From positions 1 to 31,185 of the IMG/VR virus record IMGVR_UViG_3300020160_000032: a stretch of DNA of 31,185 bases; one strand, given 5' to 3'. The notes below the pieces were generated by a model. The model did not search any database. It was not told where the DNA came from and was given only the letters and a program-made list of their open reading frames with translations. A program made the position numbers and the translations under genes. Positions 7,976 to 16,759 of this stretch are shown here, one piece after another; position 1 is the first letter of the stretch, and each line of letters opens with the position of its first letter. Source of the stretch: a virus.

Positions 7976-9001
7976 ATGGGTCAATTCAAGCCAATGGTCA
8001 AAATGGAGACCACAGAGCCTTCTATTGAGTTAAAGCTCAAAAAAGGCGGATCCGTGAAGAAGGCTATGGGCGGCACTATGGGTTCTCCCATGGGTGCTGC
8101 TATGCCCGCTCGCGGTGGCATGATGCCCGTCGCTCGACCTAAGCGTCCTACTATGGCGGCACGTCGTGCAGCTATGTTGGGCATGAAGGAAGGTGGCGAG
8201 TCCAAGGGTGAGCACAAAGCTGAGATGTCGAAGATGAAGGGTCTTGAAAAAGAACTGAAGTCTCACGAGTCTAAGCCTGCTAGCAAAGGCCATAAAGGTC
8301 TTGCTACTGGTGGCGTGACCAAGTCTACTAAGCCAGGCGAATATGCCACAGGCGGTGTAGTCAATGGTCAAGGCGGCTATAAAAAGGGCGGTGCTATCGC
8401 TAGCGTGATTCCTGAGTCTGTATCTGCTAAAGGTGCTGAAGGCTACAAGAACACGAAGATGGACACAGCTAAGCCTAACCACAACAGCGCCCCCACAGGC
8501 GAGGTGAAGTTAGGTAATGGCGGTGGCTACAAAAAAGGCGGTGCAACAAAAAAGCACTTCGCTACGGGGGGAGCTGTTAATAACAGCGGTCACGCCGTAG
8601 CAATGCCTTCCAAAAAGCCATCTGCTCCTGTCAGCAATGATCGTCAATCTGGCACCTTTAAAACAGGTGGCAGTGTGACTCCAGCCCAGAAGAAAGAGCA
8701 ATCTGCCTTCAAAGCTGAGAATGCTACTGCGATGAAGCAAGCGAAAGCCCAGAGCAACGAGAAGTACAAAGACGGCGGGAGCATCACTGATCTGTCAAAA
8801 GGCGCTTACGACAAATCAATCGGCCCATCTGAGGAAGAAATGGACATGGCGAAAGCTATCCGTAACATCCCTAGCAAGCTATATGAGGGTGCGAAGAGCC
8901 TGTTTACTAGCAAGGACAAGCCTGCTGGCTCTGTCACCAAGACTGAAAAGTCTGTGACTGTGTCCCCACCTAAGAAACGTGGCGGATCAGTAAAGTGCTG
9001 A
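7976..9001 (+). CDS. Basic Gly/Lys-rich protein with repeated GG motifs (341 aa)
   Basis: The protein is low-complexity and strongly basic. It carries about ten short motifs of the form (K/T/D/R)GG(S/A/V)(V/I/T): KKGGSV near residue 24, then TGGVT, TGGVV, KKGGAI, KKGGAT, TGGAV, TGGSV, DGGSI and a terminal RGGSV just before the final Cys. An early Met-rich stretch (AMGGTMGSPMGAAMPARGGMM) is followed by Lys/Glu helices. There is no catalytic motif or membrane segment. AAGGAGC precedes the ATG by seven bases. The same motif appears in the genes at 1-1089 and 9330-9845. A packaged internal or DNA-contacting protein is plausible from its charge, but the function is unknown. A terminator follows its stop. 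Confidence 0.8.
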   Translation: MGQFKPMVKMETTEPSIELKLKKGGSVKKAMGGTMGSPMGAAMPARGGMMPVARPKRPTMAARRAAMLGMKEGGESKGEHKAEMSKMKGLEKELKSHESKPASKGHKGLATGGVTKSTKPGEYATGGVVNGQGGYKKGGAIASVIPESVSAKGAEGYKNTKMDTAKPNHNSAPTGEVKLGNGGGYKKGGATKKHFATGGAVNNSGHAVAMPSKKPSAPVSNDRQSGTFKTGGSVTPAQKKEQSAFKAENATAMKQAKAQSNEKYKDGGSITDLSKGAYDKSIGPSEEEMDMAKAIRNIPSKLYEGAKSLFTSKDKPAGSVTKTEKSVTVSPPKKRGGSVKC

Positions 9002-9005
9002 ACCT

Positions 9006-9031
9006 AAGTGGGGGCTTCGGCTCCCACTTTT
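9006..9031 (+). terminator. Rho-independent terminator with TTCG loop
   Basis: AAGTGGGGGC, loop TTCG, GCTCCCACTT form a 10-bp stem (one G-T pair) at 9006-9029, and the run TTTT closes it at 9028-9031. It starts five bases after the stop of the Gly/Lys-rich gene and is the best terminator in the window. Confidence 0.8.
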
Positions 9032-9045
9032 AATTGGAGATTTAA

Positions 9046-9327
9046 ATGTCAACATTGACGAATGTATTTGCCGTTCATGAAGATGCAACTGGTACGATGT
9101 ACGCTGGCGCAACAAACCTTGCTGGCTACCAATTAGCCTCTGGCGGCACTGCTGGAGAGATTGTGTTTCGCGATGGCGGTGCAAGTGGTACAGTACGGTT
9201 GCGCGTAAACATTACGGTTAACACGGCTGTAATTTCAACGCTAATCCCGGGTAACGGTATCCGCTTTTACACAGACATTCACGTCACGCTACCTGCTAGT
9301 GCGGCTGTGACTATTTTCTGCGGCTAA
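9046..9327 (+). CDS. Small beta-rich putative virion protein (93 aa)
   Basis: The product begins STLTNVFAVHEDATGTMYAG and continues LAGYQLASGG, EIVFRDGGASGTVRLRVNI and PGNGIRFYTDIHVTLP, ending VTIFCG. It looks like a single small beta-barrel or sandwich with no charged clusters. Small proteins with a GEIVFRDG strand and a final VTIFY/CG strand are frequent in head-region operons of environmental phages. GGAG lies nine bases before the ATG, just after the terminator hairpin. It could be a decoration or head-completion protein; I know no demonstrated role. Confidence 0.72.
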   Translation: MSTLTNVFAVHEDATGTMYAGATNLAGYQLASGGTAGEIVFRDGGASGTVRLRVNITVNTAVISTLIPGNGIRFYTDIHVTLPASAAVTIFCG

Positions 9328-9329
9328 TT

Positions 9330-9845
9330 ATGCCAAGCAAATCACCAGCCCAACACAAGTTGATGCAAGCCGCCGCCCATACCAAGGGTGGCTTTGGTGG
9401 TGTCCCTCAAAAGGTCGGCAAAGAGTTTGCCAAGGCTGACAAGGGTAAAGAATTTAAAGGAGGCGGATTGTATGAAAACATTCATAAAAAACGCGAAAGA
9501 ATCGTTGAAGGCTCTGGCGAAAAAATGCGCAGACCAGGTAGCGAAGGTGCGCCAACGGCTAAAGCCTTCAAAGAATCCGCCAGAACAGCCAAAATGAAGG
9601 ATGGTGGGCCAAGCCTAGCCATCGGTCGTGGTGAGAAGCTACCTGCTAAACAAGGTGCTGGTTTGACTGCTAAAGGTCGGGCTAAGTTCAATCGTGAAAC
9701 AGGGTCAAATTTAAAAGCTCCACAGCCCCAAGGCGGTGCTCGTAGAGACTCGTTTTGCGCCAGAATGGGGCCTGTGGCAGAGAAGAGCGAAAAGGGTAGC
9801 CGAGCTCGTGCATCAATGCAGCGATGGAACTGCCCTGGCTGGTAA
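9330..9845 (+). CDS. Three-module basic protein with DUF6321-like C-terminus (171 aa)
   Basis: Three segments, each known separately in phage small proteins, are joined here. Residues 1-40 (SPAQHKLMQAAAH, VPQKVGKEFAKADKG) match a short module common in T4-like and other phages. Residues 48-88 (ENIHKKRERIVEGSGEKMR, then GAPTAKAFKESA) form a second one. Residues 100-171 (KQGAGLTAKGRAKFNRETG, DSFCARM, SMQRWNCPGW) resemble DUF6321. Two Cys in that part could be structural. KDGG and TKGG echo the motif of neighbouring proteins. The start is two bases after the previous stop and has no clear Shine-Dalgarno, so coupled translation is likely. The protein is very basic; DNA binding or packaging inside the virion is a guess. 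Confidence 0.8.
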   Translation: MPSKSPAQHKLMQAAAHTKGGFGGVPQKVGKEFAKADKGKEFKGGGLYENIHKKRERIVEGSGEKMRRPGSEGAPTAKAFKESARTAKMKDGGPSLAIGRGEKLPAKQGAGLTAKGRAKFNRETGSNLKAPQPQGGARRDSFCARMGPVAEKSEKGSRARASMQRWNCPGW

Positions 9846-9854
9846 GGAAACACA

Positions 9855-10925
9855 ATGGCGTACTCAGATACATATGGTCAGACAGTCAATGTCCAAACCT
9901 TGATTGATCATGGTGCAAGGCGTGCTGGCAAACTCGCAGAAGAGTTGACCTCTGAGCAACTTGTTTCCGCTCGCCAGTCGCTTGGCTTCTTGCTTCAACG
10001 CCTGATCAACATCGGAATACAGTATTTCGCCATTGATAAGATCGTTTTGGGCGTTTCTGCGAACAATTACATATATAGCCTACCTGTGGGTGCAAATGAT
10101 GCCCTAAACGTGCTGTATCGCAAGATGAGCCGCCCTTCTTGTAGCTACTCATCCTCCGCAGGCGGTACTGTTGCCAATGTTGGCGACAATGATGTAGATA
10201 CCTACTGCCAACAGACCTCTTCTAATGGGAATATTTCAGCCAATTTTGGGACAAACAACCCCATTTATGCTGGCTCAATTGGTATCTTGCCCTATGTGGC
10301 AGGTGGTGGAAGCGCAACATGGACGCTGACCCTTGAGTACTCAACAGATAACAGTACTTGGACAACCTTAGAGAGCCTCGGAACTGTCTCTGTAACTGAT
10401 AACCAATGGATTTGGACTGACATCAACCCAGGGCAAGATGTTCAGTACTACCGGGTTCGTGCCTCCAATGGAACTACCCTTGCTTTGCGAGAGTTCTATG
10501 TGGGAAACAACTCTACCGAGATCACCATGTCTCGCCTCAACCGCGATGACTACACCAATCTGCCAAACAAGAACTTTACGGCTAATCAGCCTTTCCAATT
10601 CTGGTTTGACCGAACAATTCCGCAGCCTACTCTGTATCTCTGGCCAGTTCCTAGTGATCCATTTGTTCAGATCACAGTGTGGTATAGCAAACAAATCATG
10701 GATGTGGGTGCTTTGACTGATGAGCTATACATCCCCACTCGATGGTATGAGGCGACACTGATGATGTTGTCGCATAGGATGGCTTTAGAGCTTCCTGGTG
10801 TTGACCTCCCACGCATCCAGTACCTTGAACAACAAGCCGAGAAGTATCTCAATGAAGTTGAGCAAGAGGAAAGAGACAAGTCTCCGATCTACTTCGCCCC
10901 TAACATCAGCGTGTACACAAGATAA
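9855..10925 (+). CDS. Head-tail adaptor-like protein with inserted beta-sandwich (356 aa)
   Basis: The N-terminal part (VNVQTLIDHGARRAGKLAEE, SARQSLGFLLQRLINIG) and the C-terminal part (YLWPVPSDPFVQITVWY, PTRWYEATLMMLSHRMALEL) form a helical and beta frame. It resembles podovirus adaptor or tail-tubular-A proteins that sit below the portal. Between them, from about residue 95 to 217, is a separate unit (GILPYVAGGGSATWTLTLEY, NSTWTTLESLG, VQYYRVRASNG, ALREFYVGNN). It reads like an F5/8-type-C or carbohydrate-binding-like sandwich. Such an insertion would project from the tail ring. AAGGAA precedes the ATG, and the TAATG junction couples it to the next gene. A second adaptor candidate is at 20303. 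Adaptor assignment is moderate; the insert fold is inferred from pattern. Confidence 0.7.
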   Translation: MAYSDTYGQTVNVQTLIDHGARRAGKLAEELTSEQLVSARQSLGFLLQRLINIGIQYFAIDKIVLGVSANNYIYSLPVGANDALNVLYRKMSRPSCSYSSSAGGTVANVGDNDVDTYCQQTSSNGNISANFGTNNPIYAGSIGILPYVAGGGSATWTLTLEYSTDNSTWTTLESLGTVSVTDNQWIWTDINPGQDVQYYRVRASNGTTLALREFYVGNNSTEITMSRLNRDDYTNLPNKNFTANQPFQFWFDRTIPQPTLYLWPVPSDPFVQITVWYSKQIMDVGALTDELYIPTRWYEATLMMLSHRMALELPGVDLPRIQYLEQQAEKYLNEVEQEERDKSPIYFAPNISVYTR

Positions 10926-11272
10926 TGCCAACCTTTCTGGACACTCGTGGGAATGCGACTTTATCAATAGCGATCTGTGATCGTTGCAAGATGAAGCGCG
11001 CCCATGATGAGATGAGGCCAGACCCTAACTTTCCTGGTCTCCAAGTCTGCGGTCAAGGATGTGCAGATGAGAAAGATCCCTATAGACTTCCAGCCCGTAA
11101 AACTGAGAGAATAACGATCAGATTCCCACGCCCTGATGTGAGCGTTGCTGCCAATGACAATAACATTGTCACCACACAAAATGGAATTACTGGTGGTAGC
11201 TTCATCATCTCGACTGAAGGAAATACTCAGGATCCTGAGAACAACGGCAACCTTGACCAACTGAGCCCATGA
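10925..11272 (+). CDS. Small protein with four-cysteine zinc-site pattern (115 aa)
   Basis: Cys18 and Cys21 (ICDRCKMK) with Cys42 and Cys46 (VCGQGCAD) give a CxxC-x20-CxxxC arrangement that fits one structural zinc. The segment FLDTRGN...AICDRC...RPDPNFPGLQVC...DPYRLPARK, then ITIRFPRPDVSV, is a conserved unit in environmental phages beside the adaptor gene. The last 40 residues are polar and acidic. Translation is probably coupled, since its ATG shares an A with the preceding TAA. Zinc binding is inferred from spacing; a tail-connector or neck role is suggested by position only. Confidence 0.78.
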   Translation: MPTFLDTRGNATLSIAICDRCKMKRAHDEMRPDPNFPGLQVCGQGCADEKDPYRLPARKTERITIRFPRPDVSVAANDNNIVTTQNGITGGSFIISTEGNTQDPENNGNLDQLSP

Positions 11273-11273
11273 T

Positions 11274-13535
11274 ATGTCCGCACAAGTAACGATTACCCAA
11301 CTACCACAAGCTGGCGCAATTACAGGGACTGAAGCTGTTCCTATCGTTCAGAATGGTCAAACCGTACAGACTACGACAGCCGCTATCTCGGCTTCTCCTA
11401 GCCAGACATACCAGTACCTAACCGCTATCCAGACCCCTCAGCTACCTAATAGCCGCTATGTCTCAGGTGGTACAGGTATTGGTTTAACTGATAGCGGCGC
11501 TCAATCAACCTTCCAAGTGTTCTTGAATGGCACTTCAGGAAGCCTTGAAACGGCTGGTAATGGCATGATTGCCAAGTCTAGTGGTGTAGTCATTCCACGC
11601 ACGATTACAGCCTCTGGGAGCGGTTTAAGCGTCACCAATGGTGATGGTGTATCAGGTAACCCAACGATTGCTCTGTCAGGTCTCTCAGCCGCTCTAGCGA
11701 GTGTGAGTGGTACTGGGTTGATCAATGTGGTCAGTGGTACTACAGCAGGTAGTGTGAGCATCCTTGGAACTGCTGATCAGGTCAGTGTAGCGAATGGAAA
11801 CGCTTCTGCTGGAAGTCCAACGATCAGTTTGGCGAGCAATGCGGTGATGCCTGGCGTGGCTGGAATGACCATCCCCAAAGGTACAACCGCACAGCAACCC
11901 GCTGGCGCAGAAGGTCAGTTCCGCTTCAACACAACCACATCGACCTTTGATGGCTATGCCTCTGGTTCTTGGAGACAGTTCTCCTTGTCTGGTGGTGTTA
12001 CATCTTTCAGCGCTGGATCTACTGGTCTAGCCCCTTCTTCCGCTTCTACTGGTGCTATCACCTTATCTGGCACATTGAATGTGTCTAGCGGTGGTACTGG
12101 TGCGAATTCCTTGTCTGGTTACTTGTTTGGTAATGGAACAAGCCCTGTCACTGCTGTTGCAACCATTCCTAATGCTGGTTTGACAAATAGCTCAGTCACG
12201 ATCAATGGATCTCCTGTAAGCCTTGGTGGATCAATCACTGTTACAGCGACTGCATCCAATGCATTGATCATTGGAACTGGTCTGTCAGGTACTTCCTACA
12301 ACGGTTCAGCTCCTGTCACGATTGCGATTGATTCGACTGTAGCTACGCTGACTGGTTCACAAACCCTGACAAACAAGACGATCAGTGGTTCAAACAACAC
12401 GCTGTCAAACATTGCCAATGCAAGCTTGACTAACTCGTCCTTGACTATTGGAACAACAGCAATTTCCTTGGGTGGTTCTAGCGTAACGCTAGGTGGTCTA
12501 ACTTCTGTTGCTGTAACGCAAGACCCAGTGAGTGCTTTGCAGTTAGCAACCAAGCAGTATGTGGACGCAGTAGCTGAAGGTCTTCATGTCCATGCATCTT
12601 GTGCGGCGGCTACTACAGGAACGCTTGCATCAATCACTGGCGGTACAGTAACTTACAACAATGGCACGGCTGGTGTTGGTGCTACCTTGACTCTGTCTGT
12701 GGCATTGACTACGCTTGATGGTTACACCCTACTCAATGGTGACCGTGTACTCGTTAAAAACGAAGCTACGCAGGCTAACAACGGTATCTACACATGGGCT
12801 ACAGGCGGAACTGTCCTAACTCGTGCAACTGACTTTGACACTGCCGCTGAAATGGCAAGTGGTGACTTCACCTTTGTCTCGAACGGTACTTTGTATGCAA
12901 ACACAGGATGGGTTCAAACTGACCCAGTGACTGTTGTTGGTACAAGTCCTGTGACATGGATTCAGTTCTCAGGTTCCGGTACGTATACAGCAGGTACTGG
13001 TCTAACCCTCACAGGTACGCAGTTCAGCATCACCAACACAGCAGTCACTGCTGGATCCTACGGATCTGCTACCCAAGTTGGCACTTTCACAGTCAACTCT
13101 CAAGGTCAACTGACCCTAGCTGGAAACACAACGGTTACCCCTGCGGTGGGATCTATTACTGGTTTAGGTACTGGTGTAGCAACCTTCTTAGCGACACCTT
13201 CATCAGCCAATCTAGCGGCGGCGGTGACGGATGAAACTGGTACAGGTGCTTTGGTCTTTGCGACTAGCCCAACATTGGTCACTCCAATATTGGGGACACC
13301 AACAAGCGCTACCCTGACAAACGCAACTGGATTGCCCCTGACAACAGGCGTAACAGGTACACTACCAATTGCAAATGGTGGTACGAATTCAACCGCAACA
13401 CCTACGGCTGGTGGTGCTAGTTATGGAACTGGAACTGCCTTTGCATTTACTGCGGCAGGAACGGCTGGTCAAGTATTAACATCGGCAGGAGCAAGCGCAC
13501 CGACATGGTCGGGCATCTCTGGCGGAACATTCTGA
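11274..13535 (+). CDS. Tail fibre, Gly/Ser/Thr-rich (753 aa)
   Basis: Recognisable fibre units occur in order. A short N-terminal segment ITQLPQAGAITGTEAVPIVQ (about 5-25) resembles virion-attachment starts. Repeated strand blocks follow (SGNPTIALSG, SAGSPTISLAS, GQFRFNTTTSTFDGYASGSW at about 220). ATKQYVDAVAEGLHVHASC at about 425-445 leads into a stem domain with GYTLLNGDRVLVKNEA, NNGIYTW and LTRATDFD. The end is LPIANGGTNSTATPTAGG...TSAGASAPTWSGISGGTF, common at the tips of phage fibres. Only a few charged residues are present. It lies one base after the zinc-site gene and is followed by a second fibre. Receptor binding is not shown by the sequence; it may form a shaft for the next protein. 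Confidence 0.85.
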   Translation: MSAQVTITQLPQAGAITGTEAVPIVQNGQTVQTTTAAISASPSQTYQYLTAIQTPQLPNSRYVSGGTGIGLTDSGAQSTFQVFLNGTSGSLETAGNGMIAKSSGVVIPRTITASGSGLSVTNGDGVSGNPTIALSGLSAALASVSGTGLINVVSGTTAGSVSILGTADQVSVANGNASAGSPTISLASNAVMPGVAGMTIPKGTTAQQPAGAEGQFRFNTTTSTFDGYASGSWRQFSLSGGVTSFSAGSTGLAPSSASTGAITLSGTLNVSSGGTGANSLSGYLFGNGTSPVTAVATIPNAGLTNSSVTINGSPVSLGGSITVTATASNALIIGTGLSGTSYNGSAPVTIAIDSTVATLTGSQTLTNKTISGSNNTLSNIANASLTNSSLTIGTTAISLGGSSVTLGGLTSVAVTQDPVSALQLATKQYVDAVAEGLHVHASCAAATTGTLASITGGTVTYNNGTAGVGATLTLSVALTTLDGYTLLNGDRVLVKNEATQANNGIYTWATGGTVLTRATDFDTAAEMASGDFTFVSNGTLYANTGWVQTDPVTVVGTSPVTWIQFSGSGTYTAGTGLTLTGTQFSITNTAVTAGSYGSATQVGTFTVNSQGQLTLAGNTTVTPAVGSITGLGTGVATFLATPSSANLAAAVTDETGTGALVFATSPTLVTPILGTPTSATLTNATGLPLTTGVTGTLPIANGGTNSTATPTAGGASYGTGTAFAFTAAGTAGQVLTSAGASAPTWSGISGGTF

Positions 13536-13546
13536 GGAAATAGAAA

Positions 13547-16500
13547 ATGGCACAAACAGGATACACACCCATTCAGTTGTACTACAGCACCACAGCGGCG
13601 GCTGTTCCTCTAGCGGCAAACCTTGCGGCTGGTGAATTGGCAATCAACACTGCTGACGGAAAACTTTATTACGAGAACAGTTCTGGTGTTGTGACATTGT
13701 TGGCTTCAGCCGCAGGCGCTTCTGGCGATGTGGTTGGCCCATCTTCCGCAACAGACAATGCTCTAGCACGTTTTGACTTGACCACAGGCAAACTAATTCA
13801 GAACTCTGTTGGCATCTTGAGCGATGCAGGCATTCTGACTGGTTTGACTGGCATCACATCGTCTGGCTCCATCACGTTTTCAAGCCTGACATCTGGTCGC
13901 GTTCCTTACGCATCTACAGGTGGATTGCTGACTGACTCTGCCAATCTAACATTCAACGGCACTACATTAACCGCCAACACCATAGGAGCATTTACTCTTA
14001 GTGGAACAATTGCGGGTGGCGGCAATCAAATCAACAATGTAATTATTGGCACATCTACCCCTTTGGCGGGTTCATTTACTACTTTAACTGCATCCACTTC
14101 TATTACAAACAGTAGCCTGACCACTAGTCGTGTGGTCTACACCACTACAGGTGGCTTGGAAACAACCTCTGCCAACTTGCTGTACTCTGGTACTGACCTG
14201 ACTGTTTATGGTCTGACTGTTGGTCGTGGTGGCGGTGCTTTGTCTACCAATACTGCTATTGGCGCAACTGCATTGGCGGTTAACGTAAGTGGAACGGCAA
14301 ATACCGCAATTGGTGAAAGCTCTTTAGCAAACAGCACTGGCAACAACAACACCTCAGTTGGTCGTTTTGCAATGCAAGCAAACGTAGGCGGAAGCAGTAA
14401 CACCGCCGTCGGCTCTGCCGCGCTTACAGCAAATTTGGCTGGAGATAGTAATGTTGCAATCGGACAGCAAGCGCTTTCAGCAAACACAGCGTCTAACAAC
14501 ACCGCAGTGGGTTACAGGGCAGGCTATACAAACACCTCAGGTACTGGACTTGCCTTTTTTGGCTATTTGGCTGGATATTCTTCAGGAACAGTCAATTCAA
14601 ACTCCGCTTTTGGTGCGTATTCTTTATATACAGCCACGGGTTCGGATAACACGGCAATTGGTAATTCCGCCCTATATTTAACATCTTCTGGCACGTCTAA
14701 TACAGCCGTAGGTACTGCGGCACTTCGCGCCAACACCACAGCATCGGGCAACACCGCCGTGGGCTTTCAAGCTTCATATAGTAATCAGACATCTTCTGGT
14801 ATTACTGCGGTTGGTTATAGAGCGCTGTATACAAACACTACTGCAAACAATACTGCGGTTGGATACCAAGCTTTGTACACAAATGTTGGACAAAGCAATG
14901 TGGCGATGGGTAACAACACGCTTTATGCCAATACCTCTGGCGAATTTAATGTTGGAATAGGTGACTTAGCACTTCGCTTTAACACCACAGCATCAAACAA
15001 CACTGCGGTAGGCTACCAAGCCGCTTACTCAAACACAGGAAACAACAACTATGTAACTGCAATTGGCTATCAAGCACTTTACTCATATAACACCGCAAAT
15101 GGCAATCCAAACATTACGGCTGTTGGTGCTTTAGCGGGATATTCAGCCAACTCAGGAAATTATTTAACTGCTATTGGCGGTTATTCTGGTTATCGGGCCA
15201 CTGGCTCAGACAACACAATGCTGGGCTACTCGGCAGGCTACTATGTTACTTCTGGGGCTGGCAATACCTATCTTGGCGCTGTGTCAGGGCCAAATGTTTC
15301 TGCGTCAACTGGCTCGTTTAATGTTTCTGTTGGCGTTGCCGCACTTCTAAATAACACTTCAGCTAGTAACAACACGGCTGTGGGTTATCAGGCGGGGTAT
15401 AGCGGGACAACATCAGCCAACAACGCTTACCTTGGTATCCGAGCCGCATACTCTACAACCACAAGTTTTGGTTCAAACGTGGCGGTTGGCTACGAGTCGC
15501 TTTACACCAATACAACTGGATATTCAGTCGTTGCTGTTGGTGGTCAGGCTTTATATACCAATAACGGAAACAACAACACTGCTTTAGGTTATCAATCTGG
15601 TTACAGTAATACGAGTGCGTCAAACAACACTTTTTTAGGTTGGTCTGCGGGTTATTACAACCAAACAGGTGCTAATAACGTAGCCGTTGGCTCACAAGCG
15701 TACGCCCAAAGTGGGACGTTGGCTACTGGTAGTAACAACATTGCAGTTGGTGCTAGTTCACTACAGGCAATCCAGACGGGCTCTAACAACATTGCTTTAG
15801 GTACTAACGCCCTCTACTCCAATAACACAGCATCTAACAACATTGCCGTAGGGCATCAAGCTCTTACTTTTAACTCCACAGGCGCAAGCAACACTGCTGT
15901 AGGTTATCAGGCGGGGTTCACCACTGCCACCTCTACTTACAACGTGTTTATTGGGTATCAAGCGGGATACACATCAAATGCGTCCCAAACAAATTGGGGA
16001 AATGTTTGCGTAGGCCCACAGACTGGTTATGCGTTAACTACTGGATACGGAAATACTTTTATAGGTGGTAATTTCCAAAATCCCGCAGGTGGCTCAATGA
16101 CCACTGGCAACAAAAACACTATTCTTGGTGGTTTTGGTGGAGTCGCCTCAGGGATAAGCATTGCCACATCAAGCAACAATGTTGTGCTGTCTGATGGCGA
16201 CGGCAACGTGGCTGTTGCCTATTCAGAATCTGGCTCTGGAAATCCAAACATTGAGAAAAAAGGAAACTTTGCAAGTTCTTATAACATACCAACCGTAGTT
16301 GTTGGAACTGGTGTAAAGGTTGATTGTGTTGAGGCTGTTAACTCTAATTCCAACCAAATCTATGGTTGGATGATGAAGATTTATTTCTCGTTGTACCAAA
16401 ATACTGGCTCTGCAAAAAATTTACGTTTGACTTTTTCAAGGACAAGCACTGCAAGTTTGGCAGGGTTTAGGATGCTGGTTAATGGCGAATATCCTTCAGA

Positions 16501-16750
16501 CTCAATTACGCAATATATTGCGCGACTTGCAACTGCTGGAGGTAGTGGAAACACATACTCGTCAAGTAGCTACGCTACGGGAGATTTGGGGGCTGGCTCT
16601 TGGACAAACCCCGGAGGAACTGCGGACTATTATTGGCAATCGGCAGGCGCTTCTATTTACGACACTGGTGGTATTCAAGGCATTATTGAAATTGTTGCCC
16701 CACTTGAAGCCGTGCAAGCATTTTCATCAATCACAATTAGTTACGCATAA
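13547..16750 (+). CDS. Tail fibre with YadA-head-like repeats (1067 aa)
   Basis: The N-terminal module (TPIQLYYSTTAAAVPLAANL, GELAINTADGKLYYENSSG, residues 5-52) is a widespread fibre attachment start. After a linker of strand repeats, residues 235-841 contain about 36 copies of a roughly 17-residue repeat with core NTAVGYQAL. It is similar in style to the left-handed beta-roll of YadA/Hep_Hag adhesin heads. The last 190 residues (from about 880) lack repeats and are richer in charged and aromatic residues (YGWMMKIYFSLYQ, SKIS-like strands, GGIQGIIEIVAP), a likely receptor-binding tip. AGGAAA lies before the ATG. Codon use within the repeats looks more A/T-rich than in the capsid genes, which may mark separate origin. 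Confidence 0.85.
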   Translation: MAQTGYTPIQLYYSTTAAAVPLAANLAAGELAINTADGKLYYENSSGVVTLLASAAGASGDVVGPSSATDNALARFDLTTGKLIQNSVGILSDAGILTGLTGITSSGSITFSSLTSGRVPYASTGGLLTDSANLTFNGTTLTANTIGAFTLSGTIAGGGNQINNVIIGTSTPLAGSFTTLTASTSITNSSLTTSRVVYTTTGGLETTSANLLYSGTDLTVYGLTVGRGGGALSTNTAIGATALAVNVSGTANTAIGESSLANSTGNNNTSVGRFAMQANVGGSSNTAVGSAALTANLAGDSNVAIGQQALSANTASNNTAVGYRAGYTNTSGTGLAFFGYLAGYSSGTVNSNSAFGAYSLYTATGSDNTAIGNSALYLTSSGTSNTAVGTAALRANTTASGNTAVGFQASYSNQTSSGITAVGYRALYTNTTANNTAVGYQALYTNVGQSNVAMGNNTLYANTSGEFNVGIGDLALRFNTTASNNTAVGYQAAYSNTGNNNYVTAIGYQALYSYNTANGNPNITAVGALAGYSANSGNYLTAIGGYSGYRATGSDNTMLGYSAGYYVTSGAGNTYLGAVSGPNVSASTGSFNVSVGVAALLNNTSASNNTAVGYQAGYSGTTSANNAYLGIRAAYSTTTSFGSNVAVGYESLYTNTTGYSVVAVGGQALYTNNGNNNTALGYQSGYSNTSASNNTFLGWSAGYYNQTGANNVAVGSQAYAQSGTLATGSNNIAVGASSLQAIQTGSNNIALGTNALYSNNTASNNIAVGHQALTFNSTGASNTAVGYQAGFTTATSTYNVFIGYQAGYTSNASQTNWGNVCVGPQTGYALTTGYGNTFIGGNFQNPAGGSMTTGNKNTILGGFGGVASGISIATSSNNVVLSDGDGNVAVAYSESGSGNPNIEKKGNFASSYNIPTVVVGTGVKVDCVEAVNSNSNQIYGWMMKIYFSLYQNTGSAKNLRLTFSRTSTASLAGFRMLVNGEYPSDSITQYIARLATAGGSGNTYSSSSYATGDLGAGSWTNPGGTADYYWQSAGASIYDTGGIQGIIEIVAPLEAVQAFSSITISYA
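14249..16070 (+). repeat. About 36 tandem ~17-residue NTAVG repeats in the fibre gene
   Basis: Units start with N(T/V/I)A(V/I)G and then (Y/x)(Q/x)(A/S)(L/G), separated by 8-11 variable Ser/Thr/Asn residues. Spacing is usually 16-17 codons but reaches 20. The DNA copies differ in many third positions, so the array is old or selected at protein level rather than freshly duplicated. Confidence 0.85.
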
Positions 16751-16759
16751 GGAAAAATC

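Noticed and set aside
12956-13234. 92-codon + strand frame within the fibre gene
   Set aside because: Different frame inside a well-supported fibre; composition rich in Trp, Cys, His and Ser is typical of a shadow frame.
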